This document shows, one piece after another, positions 28,560 through 41,747 of a stretch of 64,000 nucleotides of DNA. Source of the DNA: Lineus longissimus (lineage: Eukaryota; Nemertea; Pilidiophora; Heteronemertea; Lineidae); NCBI RefSeq assembly GCF_910592395.1, contig NC_088308.1, forward strand, positions 26,427,501-26,491,500. Reading direction: 5' to 3'. Position numbers and translations under genes: made by a program. The notes beneath the pieces were generated by a model. The model was given only the letters and a program-made list of their open reading frames with translations, made no database searches and was not told the DNA's origin. Position 1 is the first letter of the stretch. Each line of letters begins with the position of its first letter.

Positions 28560-31500
28560 ATTGTTTGCATTTATACATAATGTGAAGGTTTGTTTCTTGA
28601 TTGTTAACAATGTTTTGCATTGGTGACCCAATCACAACGCTAACTGTGTTGCTTAAGACACCCGTATCCAGTAGTTTCTGAAGATTTTGATCCTTTACAT
28701 CTGCACACCTTTATTTGCATTTGTCTCGACAAGATCCTTATGAAGACAAGGAGTTGCCAATCCAGGCAGGCAGAAAGCGTAATTGCAGCAGGCCCTGCGA
28801 TTGAGTCAAGTTAAATAGTTATGCAAGACAGCTGTGCCTTTAACATCCAAGGCCAATAGTCCAAACAGTGCAATGTTAAGTATGTATCTTGATTTAAACA
28901 TTCCATTTACACGTGTATCATAAAATCATATGAATCAATATCAGAAATTTTCCAAGGCACCAAATAATTTCATAGTACACATCTGAATCGAGCAATCAGA
29001 GCCGAGACATTGAATATTTCAACCGTAGAGATTTATTTACACAATTCAAAGAAAAATTTCTGAAATGATTGATTGAATGTTATTGGCCAATCGTCACAGA
29101 ATATATCCTCACTATTTACAGTGTATATATGCAAACAATGTCACAAAGTCATCAGATAAATCCTGAAATCATACCCGAATAAAAAATTGTTGAGCAGAGC
29201 ATTTTGTGTGAAATGTACTAAATATTTGCCTGTAAGAACTGCAGCTCACAATGACTGGCTGCAAAAATTTGTGGGCGTGTTTGAAATCGAGCATCTTGGT
29301 TTAGTAGCAGTATTTCACCAGTCCAGTCATCAGATTTACTCCAACATCTCAAAACGTGACAGCACCATTTCAATATAATGATAAATATCTCTTGATAATT
29401 GAACAGGGAATCACTGAGGAAATTACAAAGAAACAAATTCAAATCCTGCTCTGTGACAATAGACCCTGAACCTCATCAACTCTGGTATCACCAGGAGGTC
29501 CAAGAACATTTCTCATAAACTGACACCGATGTGGAAGCAGACAGTAAACAAGCCTTGGCTACCAACATATCAGGACAGTCAACAAGGCACTGAGAGGCCT
29601 TGGCCAAGCTCCACATCACAAGATTACCGGGCAAATGCAGGAAGTCCATGATTGTAAAAGGAAACGTTGTTCTCTTCAAGTGCAGCCAATTTAACAAGCA
29701 AGGTCCAAACATCAGCTTCAAGGGTAATCAACCATCATTCAACAAGGGATACAGATACATGTACAACTGTGCAATAAAACAGACTTCAGCACGTCAGTTC
29801 ACAATCAATATTCACATGATATAGAAAAACTAGCACTGAACCAAGATGCGAGACATTCCCCATATATTTAACTACCTGACTATCCCAATTAAAAGTTGAT
29901 GTGCACTGTTCATTGTCACCAGGTACCCAGAAGGTATTGGCACCTCTGAACAGGCATCTTTGGCACCGTAGTCTCTTGTGTCATGTTTTGTACGGGCATG
30001 ATTTCTGGATATTTTACCCTGCAGGACCAGTAGATTTGTTCGAGAAAATTGGAAAATGACAATTCATCCCAGAAGTGGCCCATCTAAAAAATATTTGTAC
30101 CACTATAAAGCCTCAAAAAGACAACGTTTGGTGTTTTTTCGATATACAATTAAATTTTTTTCAATTTTCTCAATTTTGACCAACTTCTCACTGCGTCCTA
30201 CAGGAAATGAGCCCCAAAAATGCTTGGGCACACTCAGCCTTCAAGTTGTGTCTTTCATCACAGTATCTTTATACATTTTATATGAATATCGCAACTGATA
30301 AATGACCAAGTCTTGGCTATTTAGCTGGTTGTTGTTTTGACAAGTTATCCGAGTAGAAACTGGATATCATCATAGAAGTTAATGAAAGATGCTGCCTTTC
30401 CATACACACAGAGTCAGTGAAGAAGTCGCCCGCACTATAGATGGATTCTCCAAAACACTCCAGGGTCACTTTGACCACGTTTAAGATTCTACTGGCCAGT
30501 GGCCAAATGTCTGTGACCGAATAAAATGCTAGAGCAAAGAGTGAGCTTTTTATGGCTGAAAAGAATAGCAGTAATGTCTGTGTACCCCAACACCATCTAA
30601 CTTGATTTAAGACTGCTTTCACTCACCAACATTTTGTTCATATAAGAGTGTGACTTGCTTAAGGTGCCTTGCCTTGCAGGCTTACAATCACCTTAATTGA
30701 TCATGCCAATATTGGATGGTGTTGGTGACACACACATATATTATGATGAAACTAAAGATGAGCACATGAAGTGAAAATAGACCATTCTGCAGGTTCTTAA
30801 ATGCAATAGACTGATATCCTCTTTCTCCTGATGACAGGTATGTATTATGAATGCAACAACAGACCATCTGAAATCCTTTGCAACATTCTGGATGGTCTAT
30901 TTCATTGATTTGTCACTTTCATCAGAGCAATCTTTTCATAACCCATACCTGGGGGAGCCCAGCCATTTTACTGCGAAATTATGCTAACTGAAGCAGAGTT
31001 CAATCGAAAGAATAGTGTTAAATTGCAAGGTGTTGTTGTCAGAGAGAGTTTTTAGGTGACATCCAATATACATGTAAACCATCAATCATCATCAATGCCA
31101 ATCAAAATTTCATGACGACCTTGACTGGATTTCAGATTTTGCACTATAATCCAGGATGTACTTGTTTCCCCGTCTAACTGAGCAGCTGACATCATACACC
31201 ACTTCATTACTCCACTTCAAAATTCTATTCATAGATGCATCCCCAATCATTGCCCTTGAGGACATTAAAAATGCCAGCTGTTGCAATGTATATATATCAA
31301 TATAGACCCGGCAGATCTGCAAGGCTTCTTAACACTAGCACAAGAGAGTGGCGGTAATCCAAGCAAAAAAGTGTAGTGAAAAAGTCTGCTCTGCCATGAT
31401 TAAGTACATAATGTTTGATAAACCTTTAAACCGCATGACTGATGGGAAAGTGTACAGGCTTTATTTGTAGGATATATCCTACATTTAACTATTTTCTCTT

Positions 31501-34500
31501 AAATGTACTCTGTCGAGACCACATTTCAAGCCAATTGCCCACGTACTTTTCATTTGGTAATACCCAGTGACTTATTTTTAACGAAATTTGGGTTTCAAGT
31601 AGTTTCGCTTTCATTTTATGATACTTGATATTGATCAACAAAGTTGTCTTCTGATGAGCATTGACATTGTTGACCTATCTTATCATGTCAGCAAATCTAT
31701 AGAGTTTTTAACATTTGTGCCTGATGTCAACAGTTAAAGAATAGTAACACGATAATGAAATATGAAGTTAATGATGGGTATATAGTTGAGTATACGTATC
31801 AAGACGAGTTGCTATGATTTTAACCTATCAATATCATCAAGAAAACAAACAAGACGCTATAGTAATTCTTGCTTTTATGGAACTTTTGATAATCTTCTAA
31901 CGACCAACAGCAGCACTGTTGAAAACATTACCAACAAAACAATATGTGACAGTTGCAGTACTTAGTAGAATATGTTTCTCCTTTTGGAAGATGGCAAAAG
32001 TGATTAAAAAACATGGTACATACAAAATGTACGATCCTCTTCCAGAACAAAGACGTTGTGATATCACACACGATAATTGGGGTTTTATTCGTGACATTAT
32101 CAAGATGCTTGTTGCAGAACAATGGCAGGCACAGATCAAAACACAAGGCATCACACCGGGTTTCCAGAAAATCAACCTCTAATTGGAAGGTTAGTTTGGA
32201 GAAATGACTTCAACAAGCATGGAAATAAAAAGTTCCTTAACCTCACACTTTAACACCATACCCGTACCTCAACATTTTGCAGTAGATTTCATTTTTATCC
32301 CAAGAGAGGATTTACTTTCATCCCAACTCATTTGCATTGTCAGCTGAGTGATCACTCCTTCTTGTAAAAGCTATAACATGCGTCATCACATCATCAATGG
32401 CAAGGCTGCACACATTTACCGAACCGACTTAAGGAAGGAGTATCATTCCTTTGCCACAGAAATACCTCTCGTTAAAGTTATGAAACGAATTGCTCGGAGT
32501 CTTGTTTTTTATCAAATCTTCATGAAAGACACCAACTCATTGTCTCATAAAATGAACTCTCAGAATTAAATCAAAGAGAAAAAGCTTTGAAATAATTGCA
32601 AAATCTGACGAGATAGTAACACCGCAAACCACGGCAAGTCCCAACACCTGTGATGCAATAAAGCACAATATTACAAAAGTACAAATGGTGTATTATCAGG
32701 GTCTAGCAATAAACTGTAAAATACTCTATTTCCCTTCAATTCACATGTTCCTTATGGGCCTATAATAATGTCACATTATTCCATCATCACAAAATGCTCA
32801 TGCAGCAGTCAACATGAACTATGTACAATCAGCAGTGTATGACCGGTCACACACTGCTGGTACGATGTACTTCCCCTGGTTAGACAAGCCACACATATTC
32901 GACGCTCGCCAGAACCCCGACACATGTTTTCTGCGAGGTTGCCAGGAAATTGACAAACCCCGACACATGTTTTCTGCAAGGTTGCCAGGAAATTGACAGA
33001 GGAAGAATATTTAGTACCTCGGGACCTGCCATCAATTAAAAGTTGAATTTGCGTCCACCAGATTAGGGGGGTCCTGAGTTCATATTGACCGCTGCATTAC
33101 TACATGTATGTTTCAGCATATCTGCAGGTTTAAAATGCCAGCAACACAAAGAATACTGATTAACTGGATGACGGCATTTGCAACTATGCAACTTGATATT
33201 CCAATAAGATGTCATTGGGTTTCTCAAAATGACATGTTATCTTCCCACAATCAACTGGTAAATCTGCCATGATGCCAGCTTGTTATGATTTGGAAACATG
33301 TAAAGCTTTCAAGTGCATTAGGTAAACACACTTAGAAAAGGTTTTATCAGCTTCTGAACTAGAAATCAACACAAAATGCAAATGTCATTATCACAATTCA
33401 CTAAAATAGTAGACTTTCCAAGGCATCCCAGCCTTCAGGATCTGTGCAGAACCCGAACCGTTATGGCCAATTCAAGTCTTCCCCAACAAATAAAACTTTA
33501 TGTTTAGGCATCAAGCAAACATTAAAGACTTGAAACAGAACTGGTACAAACACTGCATACACATAATCCTCAAACTTAGCACTTATTCATGATCAGGGTA
33601 ATATGCAGTTTTTGGTTATTTTTCTTAAGAAGAATAAACTGGGTTTCAGGTCATGCAATCTTCCGAGTCCTGAGCATTCAGTTTTACCAGAAATATAGAA
33701 GTGGCTTTGCATAGACCCAGAATCATCCGTACACAAGACTGAGGAATGTTATTCTTACAAACAGCAGATAAACCTTGGAAGAAGATGGCGACTTACCAAG
33801 TTCTTCCCTTTACTTATTATGTGGATCACCCCTGAATCTTTAGATATGAGACTCCTGTGAGGGCTTTATAAAAGCCCACGAAATCTAATTACTTATTCCT
33901 CATGCCCGGTCATTGAGCCTAACATACCAAATCTGTCAGTGTCAGTGAATTGGAAACTGGATTTAGGTGGTACATTCTAGTGTTTTCATGAGTAGTGTCC
34001 GGTATCTCCTTACCTCAAGATTACCAATGTTACTTCCTACAATTCAGCCAATATGACAGTTGGGTGAAACTTTCAGGTTGTGAAATTTTGAGATCATGTC
34101 AGGAAAGAAACAGTGATCTTTTTTCTTGAACATGAACATAAAGTAATGATAAGTTCAATATGAAGCCTGCAAACAGCACAATTTTAACAGTCTCCAGGAA
34201 CATCTGATATGTACCTAGTACATTGGTACAGCACCCGACCTTGATACTTTATCCCATAATCTGCGAGCAATTCCACACCATACAAAATAGAAACGACCTC
34301 AACTATATCAAAGACCATAGCAAAAACTAATTACTTGTTAGTTACACCAACCCACAAAACACAAAGAAACTTTGACAGTGTATTGAGTTTTAAAGTATTT
34401 GTCTCCACAATCTGAAAGTGTTCACCCATCAAGTCATATTATAAGAGAGATGAATGGAAAGGCTACATACATGTACACGTCTGATGTGAAGTATTGGACA

Positions 34501-34803
34501 AACATACAAAGGAAGCCAGATCTCACAACATTAGCATCTTTAATGCTGTCTCGCCTCACACACTTAGAATGCTTCGAAGTCACTAATCTAGGAAATATTT
34601 CGGGACACATCCTTTTTTTCAGTTTAAAATTATCTCTATCTATTTTGGTGTTCAATACAGTAATGAAAAACAGTTTCCTTTGATTCCAGGCCACATCACA
34701 TCAATACCACGTAAAGTTTGTGTTAAAATGACGAGGTCTACACATGTAACACAAAGTCTAGATCCATTTGGAAACTGTTTGAAAGGCATTAAGGGTAGTG
34801 ACC
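28560..34803. other. Long stretch without a recognised gene, left of 4E-BP
   Basis: About 6.2 kb of AT-rich sequence. The right part is presumably the 3' UTR of 4E-BP (minus strand), but I cannot place its poly(A) site; TTTATT (AATAAA on the minus strand) occurs at several points. Open frames on both strands (for example 31919-32182 plus) have no family resemblance or splice context. One 43-bp tandem duplication lies at 32913-32998. No RNA gene was recognised. Confidence 0.5.
32913..32998. repeat. 43-bp tandem duplication
   Basis: The unit AACCCCGACACATGTTTTCTG...GTTGCCAGGAAATTGAC occurs twice in direct tandem with only one or two mismatches, so the duplication is recent. It lies in the gene-free stretch left of 4E-BP. 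Confidence 0.85.
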
Positions 34804-37407
34804 TCAAATATCCATCTCGAACTGTTCCTCAGTATGCTCGGCTGAATCTGAAATATCAATGACAACAACACATTACTCACAAGTAGGAGCCATAAAGTGT
34901 GTTCTACTGTTGGTTTGCTTAACCCTCAACAACCCCTTCTTAAAATCCAATTTTGGCAACAAATTTTTCATGTTAAGGTCAAAGCCAAAGTAGGCCCAAC
35001 TTGATTTTAGCAAAAGCAGGCCCTGCACTGTTACTCTGATGAATGCAGGTAAGCCTAGAAATGCACCTGGGCAAGTGCCCTCAATTTCTACCATTTTCAA
35101 AATGTCAGGGTTGAATTCAGGAGCACAGTTGCCTGGCTACATTGTCCATGTCAAAGTATAGGCCAAGCACTGTAAATCTTTTGTCAGTTTTATCTTTGTT
35201 TACAGTTTTTCAGGTGAGCTAATAGATCACCTGACACACAATAAAGATATCCTGGAAGGGTGCACAGTAAGTAGAGCAGACTTCCACAAAACATGTGCGA
35301 ATGAGTCATTACCTGGCTACTATAGCATTTGGGAACCATGCTGAACAGGATCTCAAGGGCAGGAGTGATGGTGAACTTGTGCCTTTAGAGTGTATGTCAC
35401 CTTAGAATAATTACATTCTATCATCTTAATTATTGCTGCAGTCGGCAGCAGTTTGAACTACATGTAAATTCCAGATTCTGTCGCTAGTACATACAAGACT
35501 TGGCTGCAGTATTCATTCCTGTACACGTGTAACAAACCATTTTGTACCAACTGCAGGTGATCCTGGTGCCAATTCAAGACATGTACATGTACCATGTCAT
35601 TGACGCAATCTGCAGCTTCATTCTTATTAACATCTACATGTATATGTATATTTAGGAAATTGCTAGGATAAATTATTGCCAAAGATCTTTCTTACCAGAT
35701 TTGACAGGTGCTCCATTCTGTCGGACAACAGGGGCCTCATTTTCATTACCACAGTCTTCATCAATCTCTACCTGTCCTGGTGCAGTCACCCCCGGGATAA
35801 TTGGTAACTTGGGTGGTGTCTGGGCTAGCGGGGACTTTCGACATTTCATTAAAACGTTTCTGTGGTAGACAATGCGAGTTCCTGAAATATGATACGAAAA
35901 GACTCTTCATGTACATCATAATGTTACCACTGATACCACTACCAGGTAGAGGAATGTAAAACTAAAACAATTATCAATCTTTCAATGTCCTACTTGTATG
36001 CAAACAAAACAAGTAATTGCTTTTAATTAATTCAAAGTTTAAGTGTTTGTCTATTGACTGACATGTCTGCCATGGTTGACATTTGTCAGTTAATACCATA
36101 TTTTCAATGGAAAGAGTGTTTTCAAATATTTAAACAGATCTGATATTACTGCATAGTTTATTGGGTCACAACATGCACTAATATGAATAACATCATAACT
36201 TCCAGACTATGTAGCTTTTCTTCTCATTTCCCTAGATTATCCACAGATTTTCAGACACTTTTGAATGACATTTTCCAGATCTCATACCAGCACCCACATT
36301 ATATTGAAACAACCTTGAGTACTGCAGACAATACAGATAAAACCCAAAATACAGGCCTAGAAAACATGTCAGATAACAATACATAACATTGAATAGAGCT
36401 GGCACATATGGACAAACTTTACGTAATTGACCAAAATACCTAGTTGGACTTGGATGGGATTCAACAAAATTCAGTATCAGAGGTCACCTGACAGAATGAC
36501 AGATAGTGAATAATTGTCCATCTGAAAACACAGTCACCCTTGGTCGCCTCCTACCCAAATTTAGAATGTAGGACAGCCTCCTCTCTCTGATAGTGATACG
36601 TAGTTTTAATATCTCATTTTAAAGAACATACAGAGAACAGGACGCAGAAGTCGCCTTCTTCAATGGTTCTAATGAAGCCCTGTCACAACTGGACACTAGT
36701 CAACTTTAAAAACACAACCCCAGCAATCGTGTTTGCAACAGGCATGTCGGCCAAAGCACTAAAGTCTTTTTCACTAGAAAGTTACACCCTCATGACCAAG
36801 AATGGGGAAGGAGGAGCCCTTTGAGCTCAATTACCGACAACTCTTCCCATAATCCCAGGCCCAGCCATTTTTATAAGGTTTTTGGGTGCATTGCCTTTTT
36901 CATTAAATAAAGTCTCGAAATTCATACAAGGACTAGGCTACTAATACTGAGTACTAATAGTTATTCATTGATTGATTCTCCCTTTTATCAACTGCGATTA
37001 ACTGGCCTATCGGTGATTTACTTGCACATTAGTGTTTCAGTGTGTTGAATGTACACAATACACATCATGACATGTGGAATATTTCCAAAACAAAGTCACA
37101 TGGTCCAAGGCAGCCATCTTGAAACTGCGTGTTTTGATTTTTAAAAACAAATGATGCAATCATTCGACGCCTCGACAGCATTCCTTGACCACTACGCTAT
37201 AGTGCAATACCGAACAGCAATAAAAAAGAATAACATGCAAGTGGTTTGAGCGATGGGAAAGGTCTTACCTCCCGGGGTAGTGGAAAACATAGTTCCCCCA
37301 GGAGTGGTGCTGTAATCCGATGGCAGATTATCATCGGTCAGGAGCACTCTCCTGGTCGGGATTTCGCGGGTATTGCTTGATTGGCGTGCTGCATCCATTC
37401 CTGACAT
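34804..37407 (-). CDS. EIF4EBP: Eukaryotic translation initiation factor 4E-binding protein
   Basis: Three exons: 37407-37269, 35881-35696, 34847-34804, joining in frame to 122 residues (family 100-120). The N-terminal part DYSTTPGGTMFSTTPGGT carries the paired TTPGG sites phosphorylated by TOR (Thr37/46 in human 4E-BP1). RIVYHRNVLMKCRKSP contains the eIF4E-binding motif YXXXXL-phi (YHRNVLM), and KSPLAQTPP has the Ser65/Thr70-type sites. The last exon ends EEQFEMDI, the TOS motif that docks Raptor/mTORC1. The vertebrate RAIP element is replaced by REIPTRR. The protein holds eIF4E away from eIF4G when TOR is inactive and so represses cap-dependent translation in the cytoplasm. I start at MSGMDAARQ because it matches the family N terminus; an in-frame ATG four codons upstream (37419) is the alternative. 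Confidence 0.97.
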
Positions 37408-38816
37408 CTTGATCTTCAATTCTTAGCAACAAGAGGACAATTTAGATGATTGAGCCCCGCAATTTCCGAAAGATTTGTCCCTTGTTGATATCACTCGCTT
37501 CACTGCATACACATCTCTTCACACCAAGGCACTTCGGTAAACATCGGGGCGATCGCTATTGTCCGAATAATCTCGAAGAGGCCCAAATTAACAAAATTGT
37601 CTTAAATAAATTTTTATTTCATTTTTGTGATATGCCTGATAACACTAATAACAATTTCAAGCAGATGAGTACCAAACAGTGGCAGATTAGATGCTATATC
37701 AGAATATTTTTTACAAATTACCTCATATTCGGTAGATTCCGCAATACTTCGGTTTTTGCGCGGTTTTCAACACGTGCTCTTGTTTGTAAACAAGAACCGG
37801 ATACTGAAAAATTCACTATAATAAATTGTCCTTGTCACAATCAATGTCAGTGTCTGAGACGGAACAGGAAACGGAATGTTGTAGTCAATCCATTGGGTAT
37901 GAGAGTTATCTGTCTCGAAGTCCTTAGACGTTAGAACTAGCACTGACGGGGAAAATGTCTTGTAAGTCGCAACGGCTCCTGACCGACTTTACAGAAGACA
38001 CATTTCGAAAACATTATGATATGTTTTCAGGCATACTATATAAACCTCTCACGCTTTGGCTCATCACAGACCGTGTGGGTTGGGAGTAACATGCAGTGTC
38101 ACATCCTCAAACAGTAGCCTACTAAACAGCATTGGCGTTTTACCACGGCATTAAATTGTCCACGCTCCCACGATCATCATAAAAAAGTATAGATTTTGAC
38201 CTCTAATCTGGTTGATTTCACATGATTACCAACGTTATTTCAAATCACACCTTATTTCAAATACTGTAATATCACGCATGGAGCTGGATGGTATGGCGGG
38301 TAGACATGTCGACTGACGGAAAACCCTTTATCCATTGCCTTCACTATACGGATGGTACATCAATCCTGTCTTCCACCCCTACAATGTCCCAAGTGCATCC
38401 AGGACGCCCGAGAAACATCTTCTTCTTGATCCAAAACAAAACCGAGTGACGCAGCAGAAGTAGACACTTGCGTGTTAATTGCCCTTCCTTCTATTGCCAT
38501 ACAAAAGGCCATATTTCTCAGATAGTATGTATTACCATAGTAACGCACCATTAGCACTTATGAGATTCACGCGCGTCGTTTAAGGACTCGGGCAATTCAG
38601 AAAATACAAAACAGGTTTTTGCGCTGCGAGAGTAAAGACCGGACGGACAGAATACAAAGTAAGAAAATTGTTTAAGTGTTCAAATATACGGAATGCTTAT
38701 TGAAACAATCGAAACATCGTTTTGTGAAATATCACTTGACATGGACTGATTTTCTAGTGATCGCATACTGATCCTAACCCATATCTTTTTCAGACTCACG
38801 TTTTGCTGCCAGTGAC
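37408..38816. promoter_or_regulatory. Divergent region between 4E-BP and the unknown 38.8-kb gene
   Basis: The 4E-BP start (minus) and the start at 38817 (plus) face away from each other over 1.4 kb. A donor-like ACAAA/GTAAGA at 38658-38659 and an acceptor TTTTTCAG ending at 38793 suggest a 5' non-coding exon of the right-hand gene ending at 38658. A 162-codon open frame at 37446-37934 lies here but lacks coding character. Confidence 0.4.
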
Positions 38817-40119
38817 ATGTCTAGCTTATCGCGGAAAACTTCTCTTGGTCCTCTACAAAGACGGATCAGCACGAGCAGCCAAAATGGCCAAGCGAACAGG
38901 AGACTTACCGTGGTCAGTTTGAATTCCAGAAATGGTAAGGATTCGGCAAGTACCCTATTGGTACTTATGTTTTGTGCCACCAAAACTGGATGGATCATAC
39001 TCACTCGCAACACTCCCCCTCTAATTCAGTCATTTCAGGCCAAACATGTGAGGCTTTTTCTATCCATCTGCTTCCCCCGTCTTCCCCTATTTCCTACTCC
39101 CCATCTACCGCGTTTCCTCTAACTTCCGCACCTCTTCTATACGGTACGACCTCGTGTTTTTCGGCTTCTTCTACTTTCTCGTCTTCCCATCTTCCGCGTC
39201 TTTTTCATTTGCTAATGCCTCGTTTTCTTCCTTTACTTCCTCGTCTTATTTCCCTTCCTCGTCATCTGTTCCCACTTCCACTTCTTCTATCTCGGTTTCT
39301 ACTTGCCTTTTTCTTTTCCTTTATCACCATCTTCCACTTTTTACCCGTCCTATCAGTCTCTTTCGTGTCGTGGTCGTTTTTTCTCCTTCGATGTCTTCCT
39401 CATCATTCTCCTGCACCTGGAGAATGTATATTCGTAACTCAGGGCGAGGTTAATCTATTTCATTCCATACACTACAATTTCAGCCTGTGTATAGTGACCA
39501 AGAGCTAATTGTCTTGTCCATCATTTCAGGGTTCTCACCAAACGATGACACACACAGAGCGTCCAGCACACAATCAAGTTCGCCACGCTCAATCTCCTGT
39601 CTGCCAACAAAACTCCCACCACTCGAACAGAATGAAGAACGCAATTCCATTCGCTTAAACAGCTCAAGGAAGCAATCAGGGAAACCTCGTCGTCAGCGAC
39701 GTGTTGGTCAAAGGGTTGACCCACGTCAAATTGATATAATCAACCGTGAAATCATGGAATCATTGACGAAAGACTCAGTGAATATTCAGGTGGTGGATGA
39801 AGACAAAGAGACTGTGTTCAACCGGACCCCAGAGCCGCCCCTGATCGGGGAATTCTTCCAAGATGACGGTGATAACGACGGCAATCCAATCGAGGACGAA
39901 TTTGCCGAGGCGCTTGGATTGCCATTGAGGCGCCAGTCGTCACAAGTGCGCGTTCCACCATCAAGGCGTACCAGCGTCGTAATCAATGAGAGAGAAGCTG
40001 TGGAGTACGCCCCGAAACGATGTTGGTGCACCCGATGTCAGATTATGTATCGCTTGTACAGGGAGAATAATGGAAGACGGTTGTCGCAGTGGGGCGACTA
40101 TCCTTGTCATCAGTGGTGA
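38817..40119 (+). CDS. Uncharacterised two-exon protein with C-terminal Cys/His motif
   Basis: Exons 38817-38934 and 39530-40119 join in phase 1 to a 235-residue protein. I do not recognise the family. The start follows a clear acceptor (ends 38793) and has an adequate context (GACATGT). Residues 1-120 are basic and Ser/Arg-rich, with MSSLSRKTSLGPLQRRIS and later SGKPRRQRRVGQRVDPRQ, suggesting disorder and possible phosphorylation. An acidic patch (FFQDDGDNDGNPIEDEFAE) follows. The C terminus has KRCWCTRCQIMYRLYRENN and ends WGDYPCHQW; its four cysteines plus a histidine could bind a metal, but that is inference. Splice borders, uniform frame and regular codon use support a real gene. Intron 1 holds a long polypyrimidine tract, and a duplication array begins 100 bp after the stop. 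Confidence 0.7.
39060..39415. repeat. Polypyrimidine tract in intron of the unknown gene
   Basis: About 350 bp of the plus strand is made almost wholly of C and T (runs such as CTTCTTCTACTTTCTCGTCTTCCC), broken by few purines. It creates spurious Ser/Phe/Leu-rich open frames up to 178 codons. It lies inside the 595-bp intron between exons 38817-38934 and 39530-40119. Confidence 0.8.
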
Positions 40120-40218
40120 ACTTGCAAAATATCAGTTGCTGAGTCAACCATATAATGTACTCGAACAGGATAAGCAACCTCTGGAGAGTGACCACCTCGA
40201 TCTCCAGCAACACGATTA

Positions 40219-40953
40219 TGTCAAACTGGCTGTCTCGGTGCGATGACAATCCAGGCTTCACTTGACAGTTTGCATTTACCACTGGACCGACGTATTTAGG
40301 GAAGTTGATGAGGCGCATCTCTGACATGACTTTTAACGTAAAAAAACTCACGATTATGTCAAACTGGCTGTCTCGGTGCGATGACAATCCAGGCTTCACT
40401 TGGCAGTTTGCATTTACCACTGGACCGACGTATTTAGGGAAGTTAAGGCGCATCTCTGACATGACTTTTAACGTAAAAAAACTCAGTTCGGCCGCCCCGA
40501 TTGGTCCAAAATTATGCTCATTTAACTTTTTCTAGGCATATTACTGGGATACAGGGGACGCTAGCAGAAGAGAGAAGAAGGCCCCATACAGTGCAAAAAG
40601 CATAGGACCTTCAAATGATATTCTTGACTTTTGTCTGTTTTCCGAAGGATCACAACATGTCAAACTGGCTGTCTCGGTGCGATGACAATCCAGGCTTCAC
40701 TTGGCAGTTTGCATTTACCACTGGACCGACGTATTTAGGGAAGTTAAGGCGCATCTCTGACATGACTTTTAACGTAAAAAAACTCAGTTCGGCCGCCCCG
40801 ATTGGTCCAAAATTATGCTCATTTAACTTTTTCTAGGCATATTACTGGGATACAGGGGACGCTAGCAGAAGAGAGAAGAAGGCCCCATACAGTGCAAAAA
40901 GCATAGGACCTTCAAATGATATTCTTGACTTTTGTCTGTTTTCCGAAGGATCA
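40219..40953. repeat. Nested tandem duplication (138-bp and 301-bp periods)
   Basis: A block of about 130 bp beginning TGTCAAACTGGCTGTCTCGG starts at 40219, 40357 and 40658, nearly identical each time. A second block (AGTTCGGCCGCCCCGATTGG through GAAGGATCAC) follows the second and third copies, giving a 301-bp period. The last copy runs straight into a poly-C tract. Copies two and three keep the same 59-codon open frame (MSNWLSRCDD...), and the minus strand is also open, but neither frame resembles a known family. The near identity points to recent duplication. Confidence 0.9.
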
Positions 40954-40974
40954 CCCCCCCCCCCCCCCCCCCCC
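40954..40974. repeat. Poly-C tract of about 21 bases
   Basis: An uninterrupted run of C on the plus strand directly at the end of the third duplication copy, where the earlier copy instead reads GGATCACAACATGTC. Exact length may be affected by sequencing or assembly slippage. Confidence 0.85.
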
Positions 40975-41747
40975 AAGAGGTGAATTCCAGAACAGGAGCA
41001 TCGGAGGAGTCGCAGGAGTGGCACGTATACTCCCAAGGCAGACTATTCCGTCATCCCATTCCTACGGTCTGATGGGAATGGGCGAGGCTGGTCCTCTGTG
41101 TCCGGAGTTTGGTAGCACCAGTTGACTCGAAGTGATGTACTGTAAAGGCAAAAACGTATTATATGCCTCCTGATTTTATTCATGTCTTGTGATATTTTAA
41201 CTGGAAAAATACAATGTAAAGATATTTTAATCCGGTGTTCTGTCAGTGTTTCCAATCTTAGTGTTTTTCCTATTGTTCCCTTATCCCGGATGCGAATCCC
41301 GGATGGATTAAAGACGACCACGAACTGCCCTATGAATGGGCCACCTCCGTCATTAGCAAGTGCTGCCATCTATGAGGAAAATGTGTAAGTTACTTGATCT
41401 GCCAGGCCAGGCAGCCTCAGAGCTGTTTTCAGCAGTTTACCTTTCACGACAAAACATCAATTCTTAAAGGAAACTGCCCGGGAAAAAAAGGGGAGTTTTG
41501 CACGGCCCGGTCAAAACCTTAGGCGGGAATAAGGTTTCATTAATAAATATAGGGAGTTTCAAGGCCCCCAAATCACTTGTAAGGTTCAATAGATACTGGC
41601 CTTTCATTGGTTTACCGTTTGCGTATCATTTACATACTCTCATCTTGAAAAATATGACAGTATTTACGATCACGTTATTGATTTTTGCAACATTTTCGGT
41701 AACGCGCCCCTTGCGGATCTGTAAGGTACCATTCGGATGCTTGAAAA

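Noticed and set aside
31919-32182. An 87-codon frame on the plus strand that looks mildly protein-like.
   Set aside because: It lacks an ATG start, splice borders and family resemblance, and lies in the probable long 3' region of 4E-BP.
37446-37934. A 162-codon open frame upstream of 4E-BP on the plus strand.
   Set aside because: It lies in the divergent promoter region, has irregular composition with no family resemblance, no splice context, and starts within the likely 4E-BP leader. I consider it chance.
38972-39508. A 178-codon Ser/Leu/Phe-rich open frame.
   Set aside because: It is produced by the polypyrimidine tract in the intron of the gene at 38817-40119; C/T-rich DNA rarely forms stop codons.
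40219-40953. Repeated blocks considered as a CRISPR array or satellite.
   Set aside because: Units are 138/301 bp with no short repeat-spacer pattern, only three copies, and the setting is eukaryotic.
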